Both the position numbers and the translations under genes were made by a program. DNA of 41,363 nucleotides from Natrinema hispanicum (GTDB lineage: Archaea > Halobacteriota > Halobacteria > Halobacteriales > Natrialbaceae): the NCBI RefSeq assembly GCF_900111485.1, contig NZ_FOIC01000022.1, positions 1 through 41,363 on the forward strand. The letters run 5' to 3'. A model generated the notes under the pieces. It was not told the origin of the DNA, did not search any database, and saw only the letters and a program-made list of their open reading frames with translations. This document shows positions 23,103 to 31,523 of this stretch, one piece after another (position 1 is the stretch's first letter; each line of letters begins with the position of its first letter).

Positions 23103-23317
23103 GCAACCCTCTCGAGTTCGATCACACAGCCAGCATCCTCGAGCTCGACCACGCCATCACCACTCTCGAACTCCACACTCGAGGCGGGTACAACACACTC
23201 GAATCTCCAAGCTCTCTCGAGAACTGTACAACTCCAAACCAACAATCCGGTAGCACCCCTCCATCGAAGTGTTCGAAGAACAATACCTCTCCACACCATT
23301 CCTACCTCATCAATCAT
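23093..23317 (-). CDS. Small coupled protein in the conjugation operon
   Basis: 74 residues (MIDEVGMVWRGIVLRTLRWR), start overlapping the previous stop as ATGA and end overlapping the next gene by 10 bp. This tight coupling argues for a real gene. It has a hydrophobic N-terminal helix with Arg/Trp (LLVWSCTVLERAWRF) and a beta-like acidic C-terminus (SVEFESGDGVVELEDAGCVI). No family was recognised. A small membrane-associated accessory of the secretion channel is possible. Codon bias and CTCGAG content resemble the neighbours. Confidence 0.5.
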   Translation of the reverse strand: MIDEVGMVWRGIVLRTLRWRGATGLLVWSCTVLERAWRFECVVPASSVEFESGDGVVELEDAGCVIELERVACS

Positions 23318-25014
23318 ATTTCATCTCTCATTTTCAAGAAGCTCCCAAGCCGCTTCGCCGCATACAGCGCAATCACGAACGGAATCGCATACCGAATCAC
23401 ATCCACCAAAAGCGTGAACCAGCCCGTCGGCGTCGCGAGCGGGTGCCATGTCTCAGTAGCAGTATCACCGAGATACGCCGGAGTGTGTGATCGCCACGAA
23501 CCCGGATGATACTCTGCAGTGTAGATTCCTGGCTGGGACACGGTGACTTCAACAATACCCTCAGAATTCGTCCGCAGGCGCTGATCACCGATCGTGATAT
23601 AGCCCTCACGAACATCGTGACCGATCAGCCAGAACCGTGGACCTTCGTACGGATTCTCGAGCACAATCGGCTCGCCAGTCTCTCCATCGCGAAGTTCGAT
23701 CCCCAGGGTCACCGCCGTCGCGTTTGAATCAATGATCTCGAGCGATAGCTCACTCTCGCGAATCTCTCGCTCTGCCCCACCGTCGGGCTCGATAAGCTCT
23801 GCAGAGACGCCTCGAACGATCCCATCAACAGCAACAGCATCTCGACTAACACCGTCGTGACGAAGCGCAAGCCCATATGATCGCGTATAGGGCGCAGAAA
23901 CCACGTCGACCTCGACGGTTTCATGAAGTGAGGGCTCCGGCGAGGAACTCTCTGTTCCCCACACCTCGAGGATTTCCGGCCCATCCCGGATCGGCTCTGC
24001 ACGCGGACCTAACTCGGATGGGTACGCATGGACGTACACCGGCATTGCATCGGAGCCAACGGTTTCCCTCCCCCCTCGAGTTGCATGCGTGAGTTCGTCC
24101 CAACCAGTCTCTCGAGCGGTGTAGTAACGCCACACCCCACGGACATTCGCCTCGCCATCTTCCGACAGGGTGTATCCATGCCACGGCTGAGCCTGATAGA
24201 TCGCAACGCCGCTGTCGCCGTTTGGATACGAGGCATAGTAGATCGATGCTCGAAGATCGTAGATCTCGACATCGAGTTCCTCCGAAACAGTCACCTGATC
24301 AGTAATCACTTCTGTCTCGTTTCCAACCTCTCGCTCGACTCGAGCATTGATGTCCGCCTCGAGCGTCAGCGTCGCCGACCCACCTCCATCAAACGCATAC
24401 TCGAAGACCGGTGTGTGCGTCCCACTCGTAGCGTCAACCAACTCCCCATCACGTAGCAGCCGGACGTCTTCGATCCCATGATTTCGAATCGATGAGTTCC
24501 CATCAAGCCGGATGCGATAATCGACGAACCCACGGAGTTCACCCTCCGGTGCGATGTAATGGATCGTCTCGTTCGCATCCAGATGCGTCCTCGTCGACGG
24601 ATGGATCGCAAACGTCGTCGCGTGTGCATCGGCGATCAGCACGGAATCCGTACGCGACGCATGCGTGGGATAGATCGAGGTCTCTGCATCGCCTCCCTCG
24701 AGTGATTCATAGTCGGCTGCTGTCCACCGCTCGGCCGTATCGGGAGGCGTTTTGAACGTGATATCGGTGCAATTACCGAGTTCTTCCATCCCGGTCCGCG
24801 TTTCGCCGTATTGCCGCTCGTACTCAACAGTGCTGATGCACTCATCTGGCGTGTTCGACCACAGCGTCGCCGTCTCGTTTTCGTCCAGCCCGTGTTCGTC
24901 GTCTCTCCCAAGAGAACCGCTGGCACTGCCGATCTCGGTTCCACCGAGAACAACAGCGATACCGACGGCTGTGAGTATGACCGCAACGCTGAGTTTTGAC
25001 CCCTCGAGTCGCAT
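23314..25014 (-). CDS. Large surface-exposed protein of the conjugation module
   Basis: 566 residues from the ATG at 25014 (MRLEGSKLSVAVILTAVGIA), which starts a signal peptide or anchor; the upstream frame to 25077 overlaps the previous gene and is unlikely. The body is beta-rich with repeated N-x-S/T sites and two cysteines (CIST, CTDI), ending in an Ig-like unit (LRTNSEGIVEVTVSQPGIYT). A C-terminal membrane helix (FTLLVDVIRYAIPFVIALYA) and a short basic tail (KRLGSFLKMRDEI) follow. It is probably exported with its domain outside, possibly an adhesin or mating-surface protein (inference). It lies between the pilin-like and VirB6-like genes. Confidence 0.7.
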   Translation of the reverse strand: MRLEGSKLSVAVILTAVGIAVVLGGTEIGSASGSLGRDDEHGLDENETATLWSNTPDECISTVEYERQYGETRTGMEELGNCTDITFKTPPDTAERWTAADYESLEGGDAETSIYPTHASRTDSVLIADAHATTFAIHPSTRTHLDANETIHYIAPEGELRGFVDYRIRLDGNSSIRNHGIEDVRLLRDGELVDATSGTHTPVFEYAFDGGGSATLTLEADINARVEREVGNETEVITDQVTVSEELDVEIYDLRASIYYASYPNGDSGVAIYQAQPWHGYTLSEDGEANVRGVWRYYTARETGWDELTHATRGGRETVGSDAMPVYVHAYPSELGPRAEPIRDGPEILEVWGTESSSPEPSLHETVEVDVVSAPYTRSYGLALRHDGVSRDAVAVDGIVRGVSAELIEPDGGAEREIRESELSLEIIDSNATAVTLGIELRDGETGEPIVLENPYEGPRFWLIGHDVREGYITIGDQRLRTNSEGIVEVTVSQPGIYTAEYHPGSWRSHTPAYLGDTATETWHPLATPTGWFTLLVDVIRYAIPFVIALYAAKRLGSFLKMRDEI

Positions 25015-25054
25015 TAGGGCCTCTGCCTCGAGTCGGACTGGATACCGATCGGCA

Positions 25055-25474
25055 TTACCACGGCACGAAATCCACACAGCCAGCTAACGGGAGCCCCATC
25101 GTCGAGCCAAAAACCGTAAACAGCGGCCCGAGGACCAACAGCATAACCGTCGACCGCAGTGCCGTTCGCTTGTGTGCTTTCAGGTCTTTCTTCTGCTCGA
25201 TGGTCGTCGTGAATACCTCAGCGAGCGAATCGGCTTGCCAGACGACAACCAAGCCCAGAAGGCCGATCGCGGTGGTGATCTGGAAGAACCCGGAGACCAT
25301 CTCGGGTAGTCCTTCGGCCTCACAGATGACACTCTCCTGTGCCAAAGCCGGCTCAACAGCAAGAACGGATAACAATACGAGTGATCCAAGGCCAGAGCGT
25401 GCTATTCGGCGTCGTACGTTCGAAGATTCGTCTGTCTCGAGTGTTCGGCTCAAAACTGGAGTTTTTATATTCAT
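25055..25474 (-). CDS. VirB2/TrbC-like pilin candidate
   Basis: 139 residues (MNIKTPVLSRTLETDESSNV). A hydrophobic signal-like segment ending ALAQES at about residue 46 is followed by two membrane helices (FFQITTAIGLLGLVVVWQA and ALRSTVMLLVLGPLFTVFGS) separated by a basic loop (EQKKDLKAHKRTALR). Signal peptide plus two helices is the plan of VirB2/TrbC pilins, and the place at the head of the operon fits. It is longer than usual for a VirB2 and has a C-terminal extension (LPLAGCVDFVPW). The assignment rests on topology and context. The gap to the next gene is 40 bp. Confidence 0.6.
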   Translation of the reverse strand: MNIKTPVLSRTLETDESSNVRRRIARSGLGSLVLLSVLAVEPALAQESVICEAEGLPEMVSGFFQITTAIGLLGLVVVWQADSLAEVFTTTIEQKKDLKAHKRTALRSTVMLLVLGPLFTVFGSTMGLPLAGCVDFVPW

Positions 25475-25710
25475 TTAGTGAATTTCAGACCTACTGAGAA
25501 ATCTCGTGAGAACCGACGGATTGGTTCAGAAATTTATTCATTAGATCGTCAAATTCACTCGCTGATGACTGAATATATATCTTGTGTATTATATTAGCTC
25601 GGAATTATAGTGCATGGATGAAGAACTGTTTTTGTATCGGCCATGAAAATATCCGTCAGAAATTGAGTATACTACGTTGTCATCGGTTATTAGCTGTAGG
25701 CCATTATCAG

Positions 25711-26043
25711 CGGGAACAGTTGACCCTCGCCATCCTCAACGGCCGGCTGCCGGTCTCGATGTCACTACCATCGCCGGCGACGCCACGCGACTTCCCATTC
25801 TGTCCGATACCCAAAACGTGGTAACCGCGCGCCGGGTGCTCCATGATCTGCCCGTCACAGACCAGCCGAAAGCGCTCGAGGAACTGCGCCGCATCTATGG
25901 CGCCCGACGGGACACACGGAGTCCTCGAGTTCCCACTGACGCCAGCAGATACTCCTCTTTCAGGCAGAGGATGAAAATGAGGCCGAGAAAATCGACCGTT
26001 CAGACTTGTCTTCGAGTTTTCAACGCCAGCGTTCACTCAATCT
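25711..26043 (+). pseudogene. SAM-dependent methyltransferase fragment with several frameshifts
   Basis: Pieces in three frames assemble into one methyltransferase: REQLTLAILNGR, then GLDVTTIAGDATRLPI (the motif after the SAM-binding Rossmann start), VVTARRVLHDLPVTDQPKAL and EELRRI. After a shift come PDGTHGVLEFPLTPADTPLS and then QAEDENEAEKIDRSDLSSSF. The N-terminal glycine-rich loop is missing. At least two frameshifts and the missing start make it non-functional. The end overlaps the stop of the DUF7509-like gene. The 25475-25710 stretch upstream is AT-rich and holds the putative operon promoter. Confidence 0.65.
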
Positions 26044-26657
26044 AAACATCTAAGATCACCACGGCGTTCGCGCTGCATGACACCACCTGCGAACCGTCGA
26101 AGTTTACTAACGAGTTCCCCTTCCGTTTCATACGTCTCGACCCGTAGATCCCATCGCACCTTGGACGATCGAATCATCGCACTTGTCACGTCATCTTCAT
26201 GGGCAAAGAGTAACCGATCACCGTGCGTTTCCGCGAGGCTCTCAAGAACGCTTCCAGCCTCTTCTCCAACGCCAAAATTGTGTCCAAGAAACGGAACCAC
26301 GAACGCGGTCGCGTTGCTGCATCTTGCGTACTCGATGCTTTGTGTCACTGCATCCACCTCATCAGTATCTACCTCCGCATCGAGAGCCAGAAATGCGTTC
26401 ACTCCTGGATCCGTCCGAAGCTCTCCTTGTATCCGCCGTAAGAGCGCTTGCGCCGCGTTGATATCGTCCTTGTGTCGAAAGAGTCGGCGTAACGGCCCGG
26501 GGAGGTCTTCGATATCGATCTTGCGGCGTTCTTCCTCACTGAGTACATAGTTGAGATTGAACGACTTGTACGGACCCATCAAATAAAAAAGAAAACGGTC
26601 GTATTTCACGCTCCCCAGCCGCTCAGCGATCAAATCACGTGTGATTTCAGTGGGCAT
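26037..26657 (-). CDS. DUF7509-like haloarchaeal protein (possible NDT/TIR-like fold)
   Basis: 206 residues (MPTEITRDLIAERLGSVKYD). It begins with a short strand and helix, then FLFYLMGPYKSFNLNYVL, and a second conserved region NATAFVVPFLGHNFGVGEEA. A nucleoside-deoxyribosyltransferase or TIR-like Rossmann fold has a similar plan, with M-G-P near the N-terminus and a G-x-x-x-E motif in the middle. This similarity is suggestive only. The DUF7509 name is recalled from haloarchaeal annotation. It is divergently paired with a wHTH regulator at 26756. A TATA box at 26680-26689 sits about 25 bp from its start codon, consistent with a leaderless mRNA. Confidence 0.65.
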   Translation of the reverse strand: MPTEITRDLIAERLGSVKYDRFLFYLMGPYKSFNLNYVLSEEERRKIDIEDLPGPLRRLFRHKDDINAAQALLRRIQGELRTDPGVNAFLALDAEVDTDEVDAVTQSIEYARCSNATAFVVPFLGHNFGVGEEAGSVLESLAETHGDRLLFAHEDDVTSAMIRSSKVRWDLRVETYETEGELVSKLRRFAGGVMQRERRGDLRCLD

Positions 26658-26679
26658 AAGGATTTCTGCTCACTCGGCC

Positions 26680-26689
26680 CTTATAAAAG
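26680..26689 (-). promoter_or_regulatory. TATA box for the DUF7509-like gene
   Basis: On the minus strand the sequence reads TCTTTTATAAG. Its centre is about 27 bp from the ATG at 26657, as expected for a leaderless haloarchaeal transcript. Confidence 0.6.
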
Positions 26690-26723
26690 AGGGCATTTTC
26701 AAGATATCTTGGCTTGACAAAGG

Positions 26724-26730
26724 CTAAAAG
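26724..26730 (+). promoter_or_regulatory. Possible TATA box for the wHTH gene
   Basis: CTAAAAG lies about 28 bp before the ATG at 26756. The divergent region between the two genes is only 98 bp, so both promoters and any operator share it. Confidence 0.4.
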
Positions 26731-26755
26731 TTTGCCGCCAGTACTCTAGACCAAG

Positions 26756-27169
26756 ATGGCGACAAATCAACCGAGTGCGATTGGTGGGAAAAATCCGGAA
26801 GATCCGGAAGACCTGCTACCAGAGGATAGTATTCTCAGTCTCGACGAATATCTCGAGATGCATGCTGCCGTCGGACACCGTACTCGATATGAAATCCTCT
26901 ATCGGCTTGTCCACAGTGGAGAGATGAGTCCGAAAGAGCTCGAGGAGGCGATTAACGTCGATGACAGTACACTTCACTATCACCTCAACAAGCTTGTCGA
27001 TGTCGGCCTCATTGAGAAGCGCCAGCGTACGGAACGAGGACAAGACGGATTATACACGTATTATCGGGCAACTGTGTTCGGAGAAGTCACACTCTCCGAA
27101 GGTGTCGACGAGCTGATCCGCGGCGAGCAGGAGTTCGAAGAAATGTATGACAGCACGGCGAACAGTTGA
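26756..27169 (+). CDS. ArsR-like winged-helix transcriptional regulator
   Basis: 137 residues (MATNQPSAIGGKNPEDPEDL). A disordered acidic leader precedes a typical winged helix: RYEILYRLVHSGEMSPKEL, then DDSTLHYHLNKLVDVGLIEK and the wing RQRTERGQDGLYTYYRATVF. The helix DDSTLHYHLNKL is the DNA-recognition helix of ArsR-type regulators. No Cys metal site is visible in the helix, so metal sensing is not indicated. It lies divergent to the DUF7509-like gene with a 98-bp shared promoter region, suggesting it controls that gene and itself. Confidence 0.8.
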   Translation: MATNQPSAIGGKNPEDPEDLLPEDSILSLDEYLEMHAAVGHRTRYEILYRLVHSGEMSPKELEEAINVDDSTLHYHLNKLVDVGLIEKRQRTERGQDGLYTYYRATVFGEVTLSEGVDELIRGEQEFEEMYDSTANS

Positions 27170-27231
27170 TGAGTGCTGTCAGAAAACCAGTTTTGATATG
27201 TAGAGGTCAATCTTCCCGCTCCTGTAAATCG

Positions 27232-27275
27232 CCTCGGGGTCAAGCCTCAAGGCACTCGCCTTGTTCATCTGTAGA
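27232..27275 (+). repeat. 45-bp-type hairpin repeat, solo copy 2
   Basis: CCTCGGGG-TCAAG-CCTCAAGG, then CACTCGCCTTG and finally CTGTAGA. It matches copies at 12443-12487 (minus) and 33599-33643. No tnpB gene or partner right end was found nearby. Confidence 0.6.
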
Positions 27276-27277
27276 AG

Positions 27278-27435
27278 AGTGAGAGGAGATTTCGTGTGCT
27301 TTCCCTCACGAGTATGGTTGGATAGGCGCGTTCAGAGAACCTCTATCGGCATGTCGTCATCACCAACCAGAGCAAACGAAACAGACGAAGCAAGGATTTA
27401 AGATCTCATGGAAGCACACGAAATATACTCTCACT
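27278..27435. repeat. 24-bp inverted repeat pair, candidate oriT or regulatory site
   Basis: The left arm 27278-27301 and right arm 27412-27435 are reverse complements with 22 of 24 matches (left arm AGTGAGAG GAG ATTTCGTG TGCTT). They enclose 110 bp, which itself has an inner inverted pair TGGTTGG (27314-27320) and CCAACCA (27363-27369). The arrangement lies just upstream of the TraG-like gene. No target duplications flank it, so a transposon is less likely, but this is not excluded. Confidence 0.6.
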
Positions 27436-27549
27436 GCAGCGTGCGAAACTACATTTAGTGACACTCTCTAGCATCTCGAACGGTAACCTGCTTCTTTCCC
27501 TCCTCCAGCCTATCGACTGAAAAGACAGTTCACTCACCCCTCACACGCG

Positions 27550-27557
27550 TTTATATA
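27550..27557 (+). promoter_or_regulatory. Possible TATA box for the TraG-like gene
   Basis: TTTATATA lies about 100 bp before the ATG at 27656, which would give a 5' leader of about 70 nt. No other good TATA-like sequence was seen in the region. Confidence 0.4.
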
Positions 27558-27655
27558 GATCGAAGCTATTCTCCGGGTATTGAGAGTCACAGTATCAGAA
27601 GCGTTCTCGAATACAATATCTGAGCGCTGGCTGCATCTAACTCTCTTTCTAACCA

Positions 27656-30600
27656 ATGGCGACAGAGAAAGACACCACGCCGACTACTGAAGAGACGACC
27701 ATACCATCTCAAAAATCGAATCTAACTCCTGATGGAGACGGCCCCATCAACTCGAGTAATCAACTACAAAATACCGCAATAGATCACACGACGGCCACAC
27801 CCACATCCCTCGAGTCACGAACGTATATCGAAATCCGGCCATCGACAAGGCCACTCAACCGTGAAGCTATCTCACAGGCAACGACGATTCTCTACGAGAG
27901 CCTCTACAACCTCTCAAACTCGAGCACTCGATCAGCCCTCCGAAAGAAAACCCAGCAACCGCTCATAGAGTGGCTGCTCGTTGCTGACGGCCAACCGGAT
28001 ACGAGCATTCGGTACCTCGTCGGAACGACATACGACGAATTCCTCGACGAACTCGAGGCGATCCTGCGAACAGCATTTCCAAACACATACGAACTGACAC
28101 AAGTCGACTGGCATCCACGACAACTCCAACCGTCTCGTACTCCCTCCTCAGACAACAACGGTTCAACACCAGCCACCGCTGACACCCCCAGTCAGCCATA
28201 CGCTGCTGGCATCGAGTATCGCGGCGCTGCAGAGACGCGCCAGGACTGGCAAACCTCGCTCGCGTCATTCGATGAACTCACCGATCGTTCTCGAAAGACA
28301 CAACCAGAGAAACAGAAATCGAACTCCCGTCGTATCCCACTGGCAACGCTCGTCGAGACGCTCTGTGATTCAGCAGTCCCCGTCGTGTATCAGGTGGTCT
28401 GCAGTCCGCTTGGTGATCAGCGGGCAGACGCAGAAGGATACCAATACGATCTCGAGCGCGCCCTCGTCACACCAGCTGATCGCATCCTCAATTTCGTCTT
28501 CCCTCGGTCGGAAGAGAAACTCGAACCAGAAAACCTTGCTCGTCCATATCGCAACCGTCTCACCGAACTCGAAACGCGTGACCTCCGACGGACGTTTTGT
28601 CTCTCGGCTCGAGCAGTGGCACTCACAGACAGCACGAACTCACAACAAGCCGAGACAGTCGCTCGAAGACTTACAAACGTGTTCGGCCATCTCAGTGGAT
28701 CCTTTCATTCGATTCACGGACACCTCAGCATGGATACCGACCGCGATACGCCTGCAAGCCAACTTTTCGAAGACATCTGTCAACGAGCCTGTTCCGAACC
28801 AACATACGAAACGCTCAAAAGCCATCTCCCATGGAAGTCACACGAGAGCGCTGGCATCGTCGTCGCACCGGACGAACTCCCAGGGTTCTGTCTGATTGAC
28901 GGCGTTGGCCTCACACCATCTGGTCAACGAGCACTTGGGGCTCGACAATCCGAGCGAACCGGCCTTTCTCTGCCATCACCGGATCACCTCGCACAGTACA
29001 CGGGAACTGGACAGGCGCTCTGCATGCCACTAACCGATGACCGCCAACCCTACCAAAACCCGTTCGTCCTTCCACCAACACTTCAGGATAGACATCTCTT
29101 CGTCATCGGCGATACAGGCTCCGGGAAATCCGTCCTCACGACTGGTGCAATGCTGTCGAACGTCGAGGCCACAGACGGCCCCGAGATCCTCTTCGATTAT
29201 AAGGGAGGGGGAACAGCCGAGGAGTACCTCCAAGCCCACTACACAGCACACGATGGCCTCGAGGACGTCAGCTACTTCGACCTCACTGAAATACTTCCCG
29301 CGCTATCGATTTTCGATATCAGGCCGCTACTCGCTGCTGGCCTCTCACGAGAAGAAGCACGCTCGAGAATCGCAGGCCATTACGAAGAGATCCTCGCGGG
29401 GCTGATGGGCGAAGAACAGTACTATGGAGCGACGGAATCGACGAAGGCGATTCGCAATCACCTTCGAGCGTTGTACGATCCGATTCACGGCACCGATGCC
29501 GTTTCACACAAAGATCTCTACCGGGCGCTCCAGCGTACACTGAGCGATCAAACACCGCCACCGACTTCGGATGAACGACTCACCGAGTATTTCGCTGGGT
29601 TGCTCGAGCGCGATCGAGACGTCTTCAACATGGTTCTCGGTGGTGCCGTGGCTCGAGTCGAGATAATCGCGACTGACGATCGACTTGCACCGCTGTTCGA
29701 TCACGTCCATCGTGCTCACACGGATGAAGACGACACTGAGAGTGACGAAACGGATCCCCACTTCGATTTCACAGACGTCATCGATGACGATACCGTGGTT
29801 ATCTTCGATTTCGGTGGGATGGAAGAGCGAATTAAACGCGCACTGACACTCGTCTTGCTCTCAAATCTGTGGATTGCACTGAAAGCACGTTCAGCAGCCC
29901 AGAAACAGCCATCCCGAGTCAATCTCTATCTCGAGGAAGCGAAAGACATCGCCGCGACGAAACTGGTCGATACCCTCCTCTCACAAGGGAGATCGTTTGG
30001 CCTCTCCCTCATGCTCGGCGTTCAATTCCCTGGGCAACTCGACTCTCCAGATCCGTCGAATCACACCTACGAAGAAGCGCTCAACGAGATCGGAACGTTC
30101 GTCGTTGGCAACGTCAGCATCGAAGATGACCTGGCGAAGGCGCTCGCGACCGACGACGTTCCACCAACAAAGGTTGCCAGGCGGCTTGCAGCGATTCGTC
30201 ATGGCGAGTGGCTCGTCCGCCCTGCAGCCACATTTGGCTCACCTGCCCCACGACCGTTTCTCGGACGATCACTACCCGCTCCCGATGGACACCCCGCAAG
30301 TGAGACTCCACTTGGCGACGAGCAGTATCAGGCCTTCAACACAGCATTCGAGCTCACCGCACTCGAGACGTGGAACGAAGCCGGACTCAAATATGAGAGC
30401 GATCACCCAGGCACTGAGAACGGGTCGGATGACGATGACACAACCGAAGAAGAGACACTCCGGGTTGACTCACTACTGCCACACACGAAGCGACTCCCCG
30501 AGTACGTGAGCTACGACGAATCGATACACGCCCTCTGTTGTGGATCCTGTGAGAACCGCTACGATCCGACCATCGAAGGGATGGAACGCTCGATTGAGTG

Positions 30601-31426
30601 CTGTCGTTCACTTACAGACGTCGAGTCTGACGATATCCCTGTCTGCGATATCAATCTCAAGCTCACAGCCGAAGAGCGAGACCTCTCTGACTGGAGTGAC
30701 CGACAACTGCTCTTCTTACAAACGGTGTACAACGCACAGCAACTTCGGTATGATCCGCTCGAGTACGATCTTCTCCACGACTCGATGATTAGACTGCAGG
30801 AGTACGTCGGGATCGAAACCGACGAAATCGCTCCACTGCTCGAGGCAGACCTCCTCAGACACGACACGGATCATCCACACCGTCTCTACACCGTCTCGTC
30901 GGAAGGCCGATCTACAATTGGTGAGAGCTATCGCAAAGGCGTCGATTACGGCCATGGGGTCGGTGATCTCGATGAATCCAGTGAACACGTCCTTGGAGTC
31001 GAAGTCACCCGGCAGCATCTCGAAGAAGCGTACGCCGAAGACCCCGAATCGGACGTCACCGATGTCGTACCGTATTACGAACTCGACGATCAACATCGAC
31101 TCGACCTTGCAGGCGTGGATGCTGATGGCGAGATCATCGTCACAGCCGAGGTTGAACGTATTAACCACGACATCCGACGTGCGGTACCCGCCGATTTCGA
31201 TAAGATGGCTGCTTGCGAACCCGAGGCTGCAATCTGGGTCGTCATGAAACAGGCCGATGGCCACAAAATACTCTCTGCACTCAACGACCCGCTCGAGGGG
31301 CCTCCTCGAGTCGAAAAAACGTATGCAAAGACCACGCCACCCCAACAATTCCGGATCAACACACCTGGCATGACGGCTGTCTATCCTGCAGAGTGGCTTC
31401 GGGATCGCTCGCCTGATCTCCCGTAG
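27656..31426 (+). CDS. VirD4/TraG/HerA-like conjugation ATPase, very large
   Basis: 1256 residues. The P-loop GDTGSGKSVLTTG is near residue 485, and Walker B is the LYLEEAKDIAATKLVDTLLS region near 757, followed by SQGRSFGLSLMLGVQFPGQL, an arrangement typical of TraG/HerA ATPases. The first 480 residues are unlike other known parts and probably form an adaptor domain. After the ATPase comes an acidic linker and a Cys-rich segment (CCGSCENRYDPTIEGMERS, then ECC). A final domain has LDLAGVDADGEIIVTAEVER with D-x-x-G and E-x-E, resembling PD-(D/E)xK nuclease-like folds. It could couple DNA to the VirB4-type channel and possibly cut or recognise it. No relaxase is fused. Confidence 0.75.
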   Translation: MATEKDTTPTTEETTIPSQKSNLTPDGDGPINSSNQLQNTAIDHTTATPTSLESRTYIEIRPSTRPLNREAISQATTILYESLYNLSNSSTRSALRKKTQQPLIEWLLVADGQPDTSIRYLVGTTYDEFLDELEAILRTAFPNTYELTQVDWHPRQLQPSRTPSSDNNGSTPATADTPSQPYAAGIEYRGAAETRQDWQTSLASFDELTDRSRKTQPEKQKSNSRRIPLATLVETLCDSAVPVVYQVVCSPLGDQRADAEGYQYDLERALVTPADRILNFVFPRSEEKLEPENLARPYRNRLTELETRDLRRTFCLSARAVALTDSTNSQQAETVARRLTNVFGHLSGSFHSIHGHLSMDTDRDTPASQLFEDICQRACSEPTYETLKSHLPWKSHESAGIVVAPDELPGFCLIDGVGLTPSGQRALGARQSERTGLSLPSPDHLAQYTGTGQALCMPLTDDRQPYQNPFVLPPTLQDRHLFVIGDTGSGKSVLTTGAMLSNVEATDGPEILFDYKGGGTAEEYLQAHYTAHDGLEDVSYFDLTEILPALSIFDIRPLLAAGLSREEARSRIAGHYEEILAGLMGEEQYYGATESTKAIRNHLRALYDPIHGTDAVSHKDLYRALQRTLSDQTPPPTSDERLTEYFAGLLERDRDVFNMVLGGAVARVEIIATDDRLAPLFDHVHRAHTDEDDTESDETDPHFDFTDVIDDDTVVIFDFGGMEERIKRALTLVLLSNLWIALKARSAAQKQPSRVNLYLEEAKDIAATKLVDTLLSQGRSFGLSLMLGVQFPGQLDSPDPSNHTYEEALNEIGTFVVGNVSIEDDLAKALATDDVPPTKVARRLAAIRHGEWLVRPAATFGSPAPRPFLGRSLPAPDGHPASETPLGDEQYQAFNTAFELTALETWNEAGLKYESDHPGTENGSDDDDTTEEETLRVDSLLPHTKRLPEYVSYDESIHALCCGSCENRYDPTIEGMERSIECCRSLTDVESDDIPVCDINLKLTAEERDLSDWSDRQLLFLQTVYNAQQLRYDPLEYDLLHDSMIRLQEYVGIETDEIAPLLEADLLRHDTDHPHRLYTVSSEGRSTIGESYRKGVDYGHGVGDLDESSEHVLGVEVTRQHLEEAYAEDPESDVTDVVPYYELDDQHRLDLAGVDADGEIIVTAEVERINHDIRRAVPADFDKMAACEPEAAIWVVMKQADGHKILSALNDPLEGPPRVEKTYAKTTPPQQFRINTPGMTAVYPAEWLRDRSPDLP

Positions 31427-31499
31427 CTTACTGGGCTGGGTAGTTCTCCTTCTGCGATGTCTTTTTATTCAGCTTCAAATATCTCATAATCGGCTCTAG

Positions 31500-31523
31500 C
31501 CCCCGCAAGTGTTGTTGTGGGGG
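31500..31523 (+). terminator. Stem-loop 73 bp after the TraG-like gene
   Basis: CCCCCGCAA and TTGTGGGGG pair over nine bases with one G-U, loop GTGTTG. It could act as a terminator or mRNA 3' end stabiliser, but there is no T-run, so this is only tentative. Confidence 0.35.

Larger units (their letters stand above)
27170..27655. other. Intergenic region before the VirD4/TraG-like gene
   Basis: 486 bp without a gene. It contains the solo 45-bp-type hairpin repeat at 27232-27275, the 24-bp inverted repeat pair spanning 27278-27435, and a TATA-like element at 27550-27557. It is the longest non-coding stretch in the conjugation module before 31.4 kb. Confidence 0.6.

Noticed and set aside
27278-27435. 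Typical insertion sequence defined by the 24-bp inverted repeats
   Set aside because: There is no transposase inside 110 bp and no flanking target duplication, so it is listed as a repeat rather than an IS.
31500-31523. Strong factor-independent terminator
   Set aside because: The stem is good but there is no T-run, so only a tentative call is kept.
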